Source: Paramacrobiotus richtersi
Lineage: Eukaryota > Tardigrada > Eutardigrada > Parachela > Macrobiotidae
Direction of reading: 5' to 3'
Length of the DNA stretch: 31,200 nucleotides
Assembly: GCA_034698045.1 (NCBI GenBank)
Contig: JAQGAU010000319.1
Location: 1-31,200, forward strand
The notes below the pieces were generated by a model. The model had not been told where the DNA came from and ran no database searches. It saw only the letters and a program-made list of their open reading frames with translations. Positions 1-9,395 of this stretch are shown here, piece after piece. The position numbers and the translations under genes were made by a program. Every line of letters begins with the position of its first letter. Position 1 is the first letter of the stretch.

Positions 1-1640
1 CAATTCATACATTTTAAAAACCTCCAACATTTCAAACACGAATGGGTTGCGCGCTAGCGCGACCCAACACTTGTATTCTATAGTTTTATCTAGGAACTAG
101 GTAATGCTCAAAACGGTTGCACATAACGGTTGAATTTGAAAGAAATCATCGGGCAATACAAGGCAGGAAAAAAACAGATTTTTGTGCCTCACACAGTCAC
201 ACATACGATACATAATGCAACCAGATAATAGAGTTGCACCGATTGAACAGTCGGGCGCTGAAATGTACTAAGTACATGGAATCCATTTGCAAAGTGTATG
301 AATGGCTTTCGGCGTGTATCATTGCCTGATCGCTTGTTGTATACTGAAGACCAAAGCATATCCCAAACATCATTGCGTTTATGCATTATTTGAAAGTTAG
401 TTTTTTAAATTATAAAACTTTATAACTGATCGTGGCATATCAGATAAAAATCAGCCGTGGCTGATATCGTCACTGGAACTCTTGTTTAAATTGTGTTTGG
501 TTCTTTTTACCACGTTGAAGTGTGATGTGGCATATTCCTCTTGTTTTTGCTACTGGTTAACGGCGCTTCGTTACTTTTTTTTTCAACGACATCAATAAAG
601 TTGAGTTTCTTATGCAATAAGAAAACAGAATTACACAAAATTATCACAAGAAAGAAAAGCTGTGTGCAGTGCTTTGCTTTCATCTAACGTGGCCCATGAC
701 AGTTTCAATATTTTTCATATCATAATAGTTAATAGTACCAGGGAGGTGTCACTCATGGCCATCCTCTGACTAACTTCATTCCTTGTGCAAACAAACGATC
801 GTCACTCAGTCCCCTTTTATGGCTTTTAGGTCACATAAAGGAGATTGCGATTTCGCATTCCCGCTCTCACAGAGAAACGTGTCATACTCGTACAATGGTT
901 TCGTTATAAGTTACAAATCTAGTTAACACTTCCAGATTGTATGTAAACTAGTGCCAAATGTACAGCTCAACGTGTTGAAGCTAGAAATAGTCACGTGTTA
1001 CGTTACGTTCAACCAGGTCACTGGCTGCTCAGCATTGTACTGGCCGGCGAGAAAGAAACAAAAGTGTTGATCTCTGCAAAATGAATATATATATATATAT
1101 ATTTTTTTATGCGTATGCTGTATGCGTTTTTGTGAATTTTAGCTAACGGGCGAACCATCCTAGGCCCAAAATTCAGAACATTTTTATGCAAACCCAAAGT
1201 GACCAACTGAACTTAAAAAGTTTGCTATTGGCATGTTTCTCGCGAAATTATGCACTAACCCTTCTATATCTCGTAACGTTTGCAGAAAAAATGTTATCCT
1301 GGGCCCAGTTTCATCTGCTAGCAGTGGCCCCAAATGGGTTAGCACTGATTCGGCAAAATCTCAGAAGCAGTGTTGGAACAGTTATTAAAGTTACACATTG
1401 ATGAGTTCGTTTTCAGTCAGTTTTATTTTTTGCAACGAAATTTATTTGTAAAGATTGCCAAGGCAGAAAATCACTAGTGTTTTGTGTAGTGATTCCAGTC
1501 CACTATATTTTACGCGTCACACGGCTCTCGGGATAGAACCCCACCTTTTCTGTGTTCGGATCTTGGTAAATGCAATCATATCAAACGATACTGTGCTCAG
1601 AGTGCTGAGCGTATTGCAGCTACAAGAGCTACACCTGCCA
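1..1640. other. No supported gene; non-coding 5' region
   Basis: I see no exon with coding character on either strand here. Open frames are short and lack family motifs. A GC-rich near-palindrome, GGGTTGCGCGCTAGCGCGACCC with a few mismatches between the arms, lies near position 46-67. A missing first exon of the Ly6-like gene that starts near 1653-1687 could lie in the last few hundred bases, but no convincing signal-peptide exon with a phase-1 donor was found. Confidence 0.6.
1085..1102. repeat. (AT)9 microsatellite
   Basis: Nine uninterrupted AT dinucleotides, followed directly by a T tract. It lies outside any supported exon. Confidence 0.9.
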
Positions 1641-1652
1641 TGCGAAATATTA

Positions 1653-2379
1653 ATGAATCTGATGAATCTCTCTGTACTTGTTGCAGTCCCGGTGTATTCC
1701 ACAATCTGCAGTAAATGCGATACCCCAAATTGTGCTGATACAAAGGACTGCACCGGAGTGAATAACACCTGCGTTATTGTCTTTGATATCAAGCGTGAGC
1801 AACAAAATCATGGTCCCCGCTATTTTGAACGTTGTATTTTCCGTTGGAATCCTGCTGTCTTAATACTCTGATTTGCATAATATGTTACAGAGGAATTTGA
1901 GTACGCAGACTGCTTCTCACCAGTCACCACCCCCGGAGACCCTAGCAGTAAAAGACAGCCCAATGCCTTTATGTCTGCGGGTAACCGCCAGCAAGGAGGA
2001 TTGGTGGTTTACGTACTATTGTGGAACTGATTTGTGCAACAAAATAGCTGCTTTTCCTAGTGGTAAGTTATTTCATATAACCTTCTCAGTTGAAGCTGCC
2101 GGTTGTTACTGTAATCAGTCGACATGCAGTGATAGAATAAAGCTTTCCTAAAATGTCGATACACACAAGCCGTGATACATTCAATGCTTTTTTTTCCAGA
2201 ATGTCTTGCAAAAACAGGTAAGACTGCTCCCGTCAGAAGATTCATTGCGAGAATAATTGGGACTTCAGTTACACCAAAACCCTTATCAAGAAGTTTAGAA
2301 CTGCGCCAGTGAAGCGGACACCATTTCTTTTGCAGTATTGGAGGAAAATGTTTGCCATTATTCTCCCATTATTCGATAG
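1653..2379 (+). CDS. Ly6/uPAR-like three-finger protein A, frame broken by one base
   Basis: Proposed exons are 1687-1842, 1891-2062, 2200-2217 and 2336-2379. The first two carry the ten-cysteine Ly6 pattern: ICSKC, then single cysteines ending in NC, DC, TC, RC, ADC, PLC, YYC and the closing C-G-T-D-L-C-N signature of the family. All introns are phase 1, as in the two Ly6 genes at the right end of the window. The second cysteine exon needs two frames: ADC is read in one, PLC to LCN in the other. The break falls between about 1911 and 1965, and one base too many in the five-C run at 1930-1934 would explain it. The start is uncertain: an in-frame ATG at 1653 gives a short hydrophobic leader, but a good acceptor (TTGTTGCAG, ending 1686) suggests a separate upstream leader exon. 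The last two exons fit by phase but give no hydrophobic GPI tail; another frame to about 2398 does. It is either a decaying gene or a gene with a sequencing indel. Confidence 0.6.
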
Positions 2380-2399
2380 TTTCATGAACCTCTTGTAGG

Positions 2400-3900
2400 C
2401 ACTCCAGCCGGCGATCAGAAACAACTGTCCGGAAAAGCAGCGATACAAGGAAATAGTAAAGAAGCAGCCATGAAACTGTTATCGTACTCACGCTATCTAT
2501 AATTAAGACATATGTTCCAGTCACCCAGCCATATGCAACAATTTTAATTTTTATGAATGCTTTCGTAGGCACAATGCTGCTCGCTGCAGTCACTGCCATC
2601 GCATTAAGAATGGTACTGCGAATATGCTCGACGCCGATGTAAACAACAAGAGAAAAGAAGGAGCTAATCTGGATATTAAAAACACAAATTACAACAGTGG
2701 AGTCGGTTATGTCTGTATGTAGATAAGAGATGTCAAGTGGTCAGTATATACCTGAACGCAAATGTGATACGATGTTTTTAAAACGTTGCAGGTCGCTTTT
2801 GCTTTGATAATCATGTGAAAGCCTTAGACCCTAGTGACAAATTACCACATCAGATCTGTGTTTCGGACAGCTTACAGAAGTAAATGCCAATTATGCCATG
2901 CCATGCGGCGTTCGTTTTCTGTAGTACCACAATTATAATTCGTAGAATATACGTGACCTACTCTCGACTTCAAGAAGAACAGCAAAAATAAATGTAGCAC
3001 CATTTCGCTAAAGGAACAGAGCAACTGCAGACGGCAGGTGCTGTGACCTTTGTAAGGTGTCTATGATCTGCATAAGCTGCGGCTGTCCTGAATATATTTT
3101 AGCCATCGTTGTTCAAATTCGACACTGACCAAACACTACTGAGGTATTTAGTAAATATTGCCATGTAACAGAAGCAGGTAACTAGATTCAAAATGGTTTG
3201 TAATAATACCAGAATCTACAGTAAAACATCTTATGTGTACAATGTAGTAATTTTGAAAACTGATTTCTATCACTTTTGTCACACAACAAAAATTTTATTC
3301 TGCGGCTCCTGTGCCTCGGTTGGACTCCATGCAACTAATACTTTTAATTACTCATCAGATTATATGATATGCGCCCATTCCCCTCAATGCTAAAACACTA
3401 GGGGCGTGGGTTGCATCTCTGGGGTTCCGTAAAAAAAGGAGCCTATGCTGCAGCCTCAGTCGAAGTATTAATGAAAGGACATCACGCAGCTGCGTATGTG
3501 TTAGCTTAGAAAAATAACTCGGCTTGTTCTTCTTTATTTCTGAACACGAGCACTGCTCGGTTCTCTTCTGCTCATTTACCGGCATACTTTTATACGACAA
3601 AACATGGGAATGTTCGTATGACAAAACAGAGGGACGGTTGTTACTCAGACAAACTGTCATGGGCACACAAAGATATCAATCATTCCATCTGCGCTAAGGT
3701 AGTCAGAGAACAGGAAAGTCGGATTTGCACCGCATTAGATAAGAAAATCTTATGAAAACATTGCATATGCAACGCTAATGAGGAACAAAATACTCGAAAG
3801 CTGCGCCAAAAGAACACCCACCACCGCTACGTTGCCTCAGATACCTTTCCGCCGCTGTCTCGGTGGCAGTAATGCGCTTACGTGCTGAAGAATAGCTACA
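2400..3900. other. No supported gene
   Basis: About 1.5 kb without an exon I can defend. The open frames on both strands (up to about 100 codons) lack conserved motifs, signal peptides or plausible splice partners. Confidence 0.5.
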
Positions 3901-3902
3901 AC

Positions 3903-4316
3903 TCACATAAGTATGTGCGCAACAGAACCAACAGCAGCTCGAATCGGTGCAAGACTAATTCTAAATAACGTGGTATCGCGGTGGAATACTCTTTGATCTT
4001 TCCACGTTATACGGTTAATCTGCTTAAGAAACGCGTACACCTTTGATTCTAACAGCGCTTCCACTGCAGTCGTGTCGCGAAAGTCATCCGTTTGGCGGCA
4101 TTCCGCTAGAACTCCCGCTTCGTATCCTTGATTTCTTGTCGCGCAAGTTTGTAAGAAATACTGAGGGAACGGCAAGCAGGCAGATCCTTCTGCCTGCCTA
4201 TACAGGGTAGTCGGCTGCATTCCACCCGCAGCGACATCCCCATCCGGTTTGTTATACCCAAGAATAGTATCGAAATATGGTGGATGATCGTGGATCAGCT
4301 GCAAATGCCACAACAA
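3903..4316 (-). CDS. Possible 3' exon of the PAN/Apple gene
   Basis: A 137-codon open frame on the minus strand ends in TGA at 3905-3903. The coding-like part begins near the acceptor GGCATTTGCAG and includes Y-N-K-P-D-G-D-V and several cysteines spaced like a secreted protein. It finishes with a mildly hydrophobic stretch (ISLAPIRAAVGSVAHILM) that could act as a GPI signal. It lies downstream of the PAN exons on the same strand, so a shared gene is plausible. The joining phase was not resolved and no family was recognised, so this may be a chance open frame. Confidence 0.3.
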   Translation of the reverse strand: MLWHLQLIHDHPPYFDTILGYNKPDGDVAAGGMQPTTLYRQAEGSACLPFPQYFLQTCATRNQGYEAGVLAECRQTDDFRDTTAVEALLESKVYAFLKQINRITWKDQRVFHRDTTLFRISLAPIRAAVGSVAHILM

Positions 4317-4830
4317 CCCACTGAAATCTTATGACATTGTTTACTTTGACGGATGCGTCATGCGGAAGAATTTTCAGGTAAGTACAGGCCGTACGTGCAG
4401 CGGTGTGCTACCGCACACCATTGGATTTGTTACCTTTGTAACCTTACCCCTGGCCCTAACTAGCGCTAACGGAATGTGTAAAGGCTACTCTGATTTGCGG
4501 AACAGATCAAGTTGTAGTTCACCAGATTCGAAGCTAATGAATCGTAATTTTTCTACGTCTCATGCATAGTCTGCCGCGTCGGATTCAGTTCCAGTTGACC
4601 AGCAATCGAAATGCAACATTTAGTTTACTAACCGCAACAGGTATATAGGAACAACTCCGTACACCGTAAGATGGAGCGAAAGGTGGTCCGTTTTGAGCAC
4701 TTCCGACGGCTGCACAAACTTTATATGCCAAGTCTACCGTGTTAGGGGATTCTCCCTCTCATTTCTCGACGCCAAGTGGGTTGATGAGCTTCTCTGCTAA
4801 TACGACGCTCATTGAACTGCAAACTGCCTC

Positions 4831-5262
4831 TCAACACTTGACTGTGCGGCGCACAGTGTGTGCCATGCATCTGAAGTCAGTGGAAACAACTCGGCCCAAA
4901 AAACAAAAATAACGTCCGCTGTTAACCGCATTCACTGGAGCCTGGAACGGACTTGCATACTGGGCGAATATGTCATACCAATTACAAGGGTAGTTAACTC
5001 GACTCGAGAACGACTGACAACAATCATTGTAATGTGACCCTGCTACGTCACAGGGTGGTAAAAGGCCCCACACAGCGTTATGCTTGACAGCCCGGACTGC
5101 CTGCAGCTGTATTGTGTGTAGAGTGACCGAGTGGGATCTATTACCGCCCTGTGACGTTGCGGGAGGAAATAATGATGACGAATAGCTGCAATAAGTCGCA
5201 AGCACGCAGGTTATTACATCAACAAAATGCGGAGTTGCGACCCATACCTTTATTGTATCCAA
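4831..5262 (-). CDS. Possible third PAN/Apple module exon
   Basis: A minus-strand frame is open for 143 codons. Its second half looks like a PAN/Apple core: N-D-C-C-Q-S-F, then P-C-N-W-Y-D-I-F, then R-Y-F-C-F-L-G-R. That order (paired cysteines, C-x-W/F-x-Y, late C-x-L) matches the two better PAN exons upstream. An acceptor GACGTAGCAG ending at 5040 would start the exon at 5039 in the phase-1 register left by the previous exon, but leaves a shortened N-terminal strand. The region is crossed by a long imperfect inverted repeat (5023-5176), which may have disrupted or created part of the frame. Exon borders are therefore tentative. Confidence 0.35.
   Translation of the reverse strand: MDTIKVWVATPHFVDVITCVLATYCSYSSSLFPPATSQGGNRSHSVTLHTIQLQAVRAVKHNAVWGLLPPCDVAGSHYNDCCQSFSSRVNYPCNWYDIFAQYASPFQAPVNAVNSGRYFCFLGRVVSTDFRCMAHTVRRTVKC
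5023..5176. repeat. Imperfect inverted repeat, arms about 50 bp
   Basis: Arms at 5023-5074 and 5130-5176 pair with each other. The best core is ACGTCACAGGG-GGTAA on the left against its complement TTACC-CCCTGTGACGT on the right, and similarity extends outward to a shared ATCATT. The loop is about 55 bp. It may be a small foldback element or a remnant MITE; no target duplication was found. Confidence 0.65.
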
Positions 5263-5451
5263 CCACTAGCTCGCCAATAGGATTCCGTTCCTTGATTACA
5301 ATCATTGGTCGATGATCCGTTTTAAAGTAGGAATAGCGATCGTAATATCCATATGCTTTGCAACCTATTCGTTCTCTGCACAATCTACAACAGTCTGGTT
5401 CCGTGTTTCCAACCAGAATTCCCATATCTTGTTCAAGGCGGTCAATATACG
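5248..5451 (-). CDS. PAN/Apple domain exon 2 of a secreted or surface protein
   Basis: This internal exon is 204 nt, phase 1 at both ends, with donor AAAG|GTATGG at its 3' side and a weak acceptor (TGTGAG) at 5452. The translation begins near Y-I-D-R-L-E-Q-D-M-G-I-L, then has D-C-C-R-L-C-R-E-R-I-G-C-K-A-Y-G-Y-Y. This is the classic PAN/Apple signature (CC-x2-C-x5-GC-x-A-Y). PAN modules bind proteins or carbohydrates outside the cell. The late cysteine normally found in the module's second half is not evident here, so the exon may encode a truncated module. It shares strand and phase with the exon at 6414-6662, which supports tandem PAN modules built by exon duplication. Confidence 0.6.
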
Positions 5452-6413
5452 CTCACACTGGCTGTGTTTGAAGCTGTTTCTACCGCTTTGGAGGCAAAAT
5501 TAGCGATTCAAGTTTATGCTGGGATGTTAGTCAAAGATTTGCTTAAATCTAGAGATTTTTGTTTCCAAAAAACTAAATTCCGTAAATTTTAAAATTAAAT
5601 TTTTATCCTGAAACTTTGAACGCATTTCGGCAAAGCTGCAACCGCCATTTTGTTCAGCAGAAAGCAGTGTAATGCGTCATATAGTGATACCTTGAGCCTT
5701 TTTTTGATTAAAAAATTTTAAAGTAAAATATCGCAAAAAAACGATTTTTGATTTTGTTTTTTCTGTATAACTTGAGTTCGACGCATAATTTCGAAAAAAA
5801 GCTCTTTAAGTAAGCTTTCCAGCACTTGATTCACATTATGAACGTATTATGGGGCATATCTGTGCACAGGCGTTCTTAGAAAACTTGCTCAAAGTCCGTT
5901 TGGACGTTTTTTCAGGCGAAGTGGTTGAATAAAGGGCATGTAAGGCAACCCGCAGCATTTTCCTGCGGCCAACGGTCTGCCATCAGTCAGTCGACTGACC
6001 AGTGCGCCTTCAATGGAGAAGGGCAAAGGAGGCCAGTCTGGCCTATTGTCTGTCCAGCCCAAAACCAGCTGTGCAAACAGAAGTTTATGGCTGCTTATGG
6101 CTAGCTGTTATAATCACTTTTTCAGTGTCGAAAGCCGACTACTGCCTCTTTTCCAAATTTTACAGTGCAACACTCAAAAGTCGTACATCATTGTTTTAAA
6201 TGGATCCGGAATACTTGATTCCCATATACTAAATTATTGTAAAAGTCCTACGTCATTGGCCACTGAGCGTATAGTGATCACCTTAACGGTATCTGCATAC
6301 CAGTGCCCCATGCAATAAGCCCCTACAATAAAAGCAGTCAAAATCCAGGCCGTAAAACTGACTGCAGGAATATATGAACTGGAAAGCTGTTGTTCTCCAA
6401 CACTAAAACTCAC
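5452..6413. other. Probable long intron of the PAN gene; no exon seen
   Basis: AT-rich at its 5600-5800 end, without an exon I can support on either strand. It holds a perfect 14-bp palindrome, GTCAGTCGACTGAC, at 5986-5999. Short frames on the plus strand overlap each other and have no family motifs. Confidence 0.4.
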
Positions 6414-6662
6414 GAACATCCTCCACATAAGGGACTCCCACAATTGAGCCTACCGAACCGCTCACAAGTCCAGTAGCATTATGCAGCCGGCAAATATTTC
6501 TCCTACCAGGCGCCGATGCCTGCTCCCAAACAAAAGCTTTGCAAGCTGTATGATTTCTGCACAGCTGGTAACATCCATTCTCATCCGCGACCGTCCCAAA
6601 TGTTCTCGGAATCGAGTATTCTCCAGGCATGGTTTTATCTGTCCTCCTTTCGTATGACTGTT
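6414..6662 (-). CDS. PAN/Apple domain exon 1
   Basis: This internal exon is 249 nt, phase 1 at both ends. The acceptor is CTGTTTTCGTAG and the donor GTTC|GTGAGT. The translation reads E-Y-S-I-P-R-T-F-G-T-V-A-D-E-N-G-C-Y-Q-L-C, then CKAFVWEQ, then N-I-C-R-L-H-N: four cysteines in PAN/Apple order. A following Gly/Val/Ser-rich stretch ends the module. The natural 5' partner is unclear: a mini exon at 6706-6742 starting with ATG fits the phase but encodes no signal peptide. The gene's true start may have been disturbed by the inverted repeat at about 6735-7095. The family call is fairly firm, the gene model is not. Confidence 0.6.
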
Positions 6663-6734
6663 CTACGAAAACAGTTTTGTTCAGTTAAACCCGGCTTGCC
6701 TCAACCTTTGCAGCACAAATAGGGGAAGCCGTGT

Positions 6735-7095
6735 GAGCCCATAAAATCTTGCGGTTCAAAGCTGGAGCCCAACAACTAGACACTTTGAGTTTACTGTTTC
6801 AATAACTAGACACCTAGTACCCGTCTATCATGACCAAATGCGCGCTTCCATAGCATGTGGCGCGCGAGTCGCGATTCAAGCGTGACTGAAACAGAGAGGT
6901 CTCTCTGTGTTCCGTTCGTTAAAAAAGCTGCAGACACCTGTCTGCTTCAGGGTCTCGCTGCTTCAGGCTGCACACTGGAAGCACGCATCAGCACAGACGG
7001 GAGATAGGTATCTAGTTGTTGGAACAGTAAGCTCAACGTATCTATTTAGTTGGCAGCCTCCTGGCTTTCCGGTTTGAAAAGCGGGATTTCTTACT
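6735..7095. repeat. Imperfect inverted repeat, probable foldback/MITE-like element
   Basis: The left arm (about 6740-6870) and right arm (about 6965-7095) are reverse complements with scattered mismatches. The clearest part is CCAACAACTAGACACTTTG-GTTTACTGTTTC on the left against the complement of the segment at about 7000-7055. It extends inward to an ATGCGYGCTTCCA block and outward to AAATC-TTCAAA. I found no clean target duplication, so the borders are approximate. The right arm overlaps the 3' end and stop codon of the minus-strand open frame at 7042-7572. Confidence 0.6.
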
Positions 7096-7572
7096 TTTGG
7101 TTGCTTCGGGGTACTGATAAACCAGTTGTTTAATGATCTCTTTCCCACACGCAGACGAACTCTGGTACAAGTCGTTGAGTTCTTCTGACTCTTTGCTGCC
7201 TCGACCAAATGTTGCCCAATCAGGACTATATTCTTCTTTTGTCATGTTCCACAGGGATATTTCCGAAGCCTCCAGTAACTCTTTCATCACAGGCACCAGG
7301 CGGCTGGTGAGAACAGGCTCGGTAATTTCTGATGAGGTTTCCTCATAAAGATTTTCCTGTATAATTCGACTTGCTGTTTCTTTCCCTAGCTGGTCAAAAT
7401 CCTCCTTAGCCACGTAAATAACATCAACGAGAGGATAAGCTTGATCGATTTCTTTGAACGTCTTGGTCGCCTTGATCTGGTTTGCGTTTAGTTCGACCAA
7501 GAGGCTAGAGGAATACAAACACCGCAACTGGAAGAGTAGAAAGGCAGAATACAGACCAAATGTAGCCCACAT
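7042..7572 (-). CDS. Unrecognised protein, possibly secreted, 176 residues
   Basis: The frame is open from ATG at 7572 to TAG at 7042. Residues 1-22 (M-W-A-T-F-G-L-Y-S-A-F-L-L-F) are hydrophobic and could be a signal peptide. The same DNA also contains a strong splice acceptor (CTTTCTACTCTTCCAG), so the real exon may begin there and an upstream exon may be missing. The body is acidic and helical-looking, with one N-glycosylation-type NMT site, and the C-terminus is basic (KSKKSRFSNRKARR). The last three residues and the stop lie in one arm of an inverted repeat, so the original C-terminus may have been replaced. I do not recognise a family. Upstream (plus side), a transposon begins only about 230 bp away. 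Confidence 0.45.
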   Translation of the reverse strand: MWATFGLYSAFLLFQLRCLYSSSLLVELNANQIKATKTFKEIDQAYPLVDVIYVAKEDFDQLGKETASRIIQENLYEETSSEITEPVLTSRLVPVMKELLEASEISLWNMTKEEYSPDWATFGRGSKESEELNDLYQSSSACGKEIIKQLVYQYPEATKSKKSRFSNRKARRLPTK

Positions 7573-7797
7573 TTCAAACAAAACTATCAGCACTCCAGAG
7601 CTTCAAGTTTAATTCATTTTGAATTGCGTAGTCGTGTAATCCACTACAGGAAGTAAATTTTTATTTGTGCAACAATCTTCTTGAGTTTCCGTTGTTTCTG
7701 CCGTTCATCTTGTTGCTAATCTGCTAACCTTTGCTTCGGGTGTAGCAAACTCGGGTTACAACTATAACTTCGGTGTTTGCCTTCTGTTTCGATAGTT

Positions 7798-7806
7798 TAC
7801 GACTAG
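7798..7806. repeat. 9-bp target-site duplication, left copy (TACGACTAG)
   Basis: The identical 9-mer occurs at 9387-9395, immediately outside the matching ends GGGTGCTGATAG / CTATCAGCACCC. This is the expected footprint of a cut-and-paste insertion. Confidence 0.85.
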
Positions 7807-7839
7807 GGGTGCTGATAGTTCATGGTATTACCAGTGGTA

Positions 7840-8020
7840 CTGGTTCTGGTACTGGTAGTGGTACTGGTAGTGGTAATGGTACTGGTAGTGGTAATGGTAC
7901 TGGTACTGGTACTGGTACTGGTTATGGTACTGGTAATGGTACTGGTTATGGTACTGGTAGTGGCACTGGTTATGGTACTGGTAGTGGTACTGGTTATGGT
8001 ACTAGTAGTGGTATTGCTGG
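7840..8020 (+). repeat. GGTACT-type hexanucleotide array in the left transposon arm
   Basis: About 28 units of GGTACT, GGTAGT, GGTAAT, GGTTAT and GGTTCT. Because the period is a multiple of three, all frames stay open, giving artefactual Gly-Thr-Gly-Ser and Val-Leu proteins. It should not be annotated as coding. Confidence 0.85.
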
Positions 8021-9214
8021 TGGGCCGCGCCAGCAGTTCAAACGTATAAACGGCCTCTGTCGACCACAACAGCAATAAATTTGCACATAAAAATCATAGA
8101 ATCAAGAAATAATTCCACGTTGTAATTATGCGTACCACTTGAAAAATTTCGTGCGCATATTTTTCGTTGTGAAACCTTTATATTATAGCTGCAAGCAATT
8201 GAGTACAAATACTTTGCAAGTACGTTAATCAGCAAGAATCAGACACGGAAACTTGCAAGGTGATATTCAAGCGCGGTTAGTTAATTAACGCTCATCCAGA
8301 GCGCTGAAGCCGTAAACAAGTCGTTTGCAGGAATTGTTCGCTTTCGTCTTAATGATCCCGCCTGGTGAGTATCATGAATTGTAGTGCAGCTTACCCTTTA
8401 CAGCGTTTGGTTAGTCAACGTCAGTGTTTTTTCTGTTGTTTGTTAATTACGTATGCGTCTAGGAAGCGGAACCGACTGCTCACTACTTTACGTGCCTTTT
8501 TAAACACAAAAATATTTGTTGCAAGAGCAGTTTAGCTCGTTTACGCTGTTTCTACTTTTCGGAAACTATTAGAAACTTCCTGGTAAAAGAGACCTGTATT
8601 ATTTCTTCGTCCGTTTGTGCCCTCAGTGACCAATGGTTGGACAATATGGACAACATAAGTATGGCAATAAATGCAGCGTGGTGAACAGTTTGAAAAACTT
8701 CTTGTTAAATTTCACAGATCATTTCAAAACACTTTGGATCTATTTTGTAATTTCCCGGCCATTCTTTTAGGTTGAAAAAGGTTCAGAATTTTCACCGCTT
8801 ATTTGCGCATTTATTGACCTGTTGTCCAAGCAAATTGGATGAAAATGGGGAGTTTGAAAGCGGCATCGTTGCTTAACCTTTTTGGTTACAGAATGCAGCA
8901 ACTGCCGGTCGTCGAACACGCAAACATACAACAGGACGACGCAGGTCCATCTTTAACTTATCTTGTCACAAGAACTCTAGTGCTTGTAAGCATTCCGTTC
9001 TGTTTACTACACGCATACGTTGCTAACAAAACGATGGCAAAAGCAGTGACTTTAACTAGTAGGGTAACGCTGTGTAGGTTACGCTGCACTACAGTTCACT
9101 CACTCAGTAAAATGATTACGCTGAAAGCAAAAACTATACCGGATTGTGGAATTATTTCTTGCTCCTATGATTTTTATTTGCAAATTTACAACGTTCATTC
9201 GTTCGAACTGATGG

Positions 9215-9365
9215 CGCGGGCCACTACCAGTAACCAGTACCATTATCAGTACCATAAAGAGTACCATTACCATTGCCAGTACCATAATACCACTACCGTA
9301 ACCAGTACCAGTACCATTACCACTACCAGTACCATTACCAGAACCAGTACCAGTACCACTGGTAG
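9215..9365 (-). repeat. GGTACT-type hexanucleotide array in the right transposon arm
   Basis: This is the inverted partner of the array at 7840-8020, read here as ACCAGT/ACCATT units. It is shorter and more diverged, with a few units interrupted by AAAGA and AATA. Confidence 0.85.
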
Positions 9366-9386
9366 TACCATGAACTATCAGCACCC

Positions 9387-9395
9387 TACGACTAG
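9387..9395. repeat. 9-bp target-site duplication, right copy (TACGACTAG)
   Basis: Exact match to 7798-7806, directly abutting the right inverted end of the transposon. Confidence 0.85.

Larger units (their letters stand above)
7807..9386. mobile_element. Non-autonomous foldback transposon, Mutator-like, 1580 bp
   Basis: The ends are inverted: GGGTGCTGATAGTTCATGGT at the left and its complement at the right. Homology runs for roughly 320 bp on the left (7807 to about 8125) and 240 bp on the right (about 9148 to 9386). Each arm contains an array of GGTACT/GGTAGT-type hexamers, then a conserved CCGCGCCA-CAGTTC block, then the shared segment TAAAAATCATAG followed by CAAGAAATAATTCCAC. The arms differ in length mainly in the array. 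Perfect 9-bp duplications flank the element. Long inverted repeats starting with G and a 9-bp target duplication are typical of Mutator-like elements; the superfamily call is inference, because no transposase is present. The 1-kb interior holds no coding gene I can support. Confidence 0.8.

Noticed and set aside
2369-2599. 76-codon minus-strand frame with a membrane-like segment
   Set aside because: No start or splice support and no family; it overlaps the probable 3' end of Ly6 gene A.
3355-3666. 103-codon minus-strand frame
   Set aside because: Low-complexity composition, no motifs, no plausible neighbours in the same gene.
4360-4569. 69-codon plus-strand frame with a hydrophobic stretch
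   Set aside because: The hydrophobic part is internal, there is no splice support, and it lies opposite the minus-strand PAN gene region.
7773-8078. Gly-Thr/Gly-Ser repeat protein on plus and Thr/Ser repeat protein on minus
   Set aside because: Frames held open by the hexanucleotide array in all phases; part of a transposon arm, with no conserved coding sequence around.
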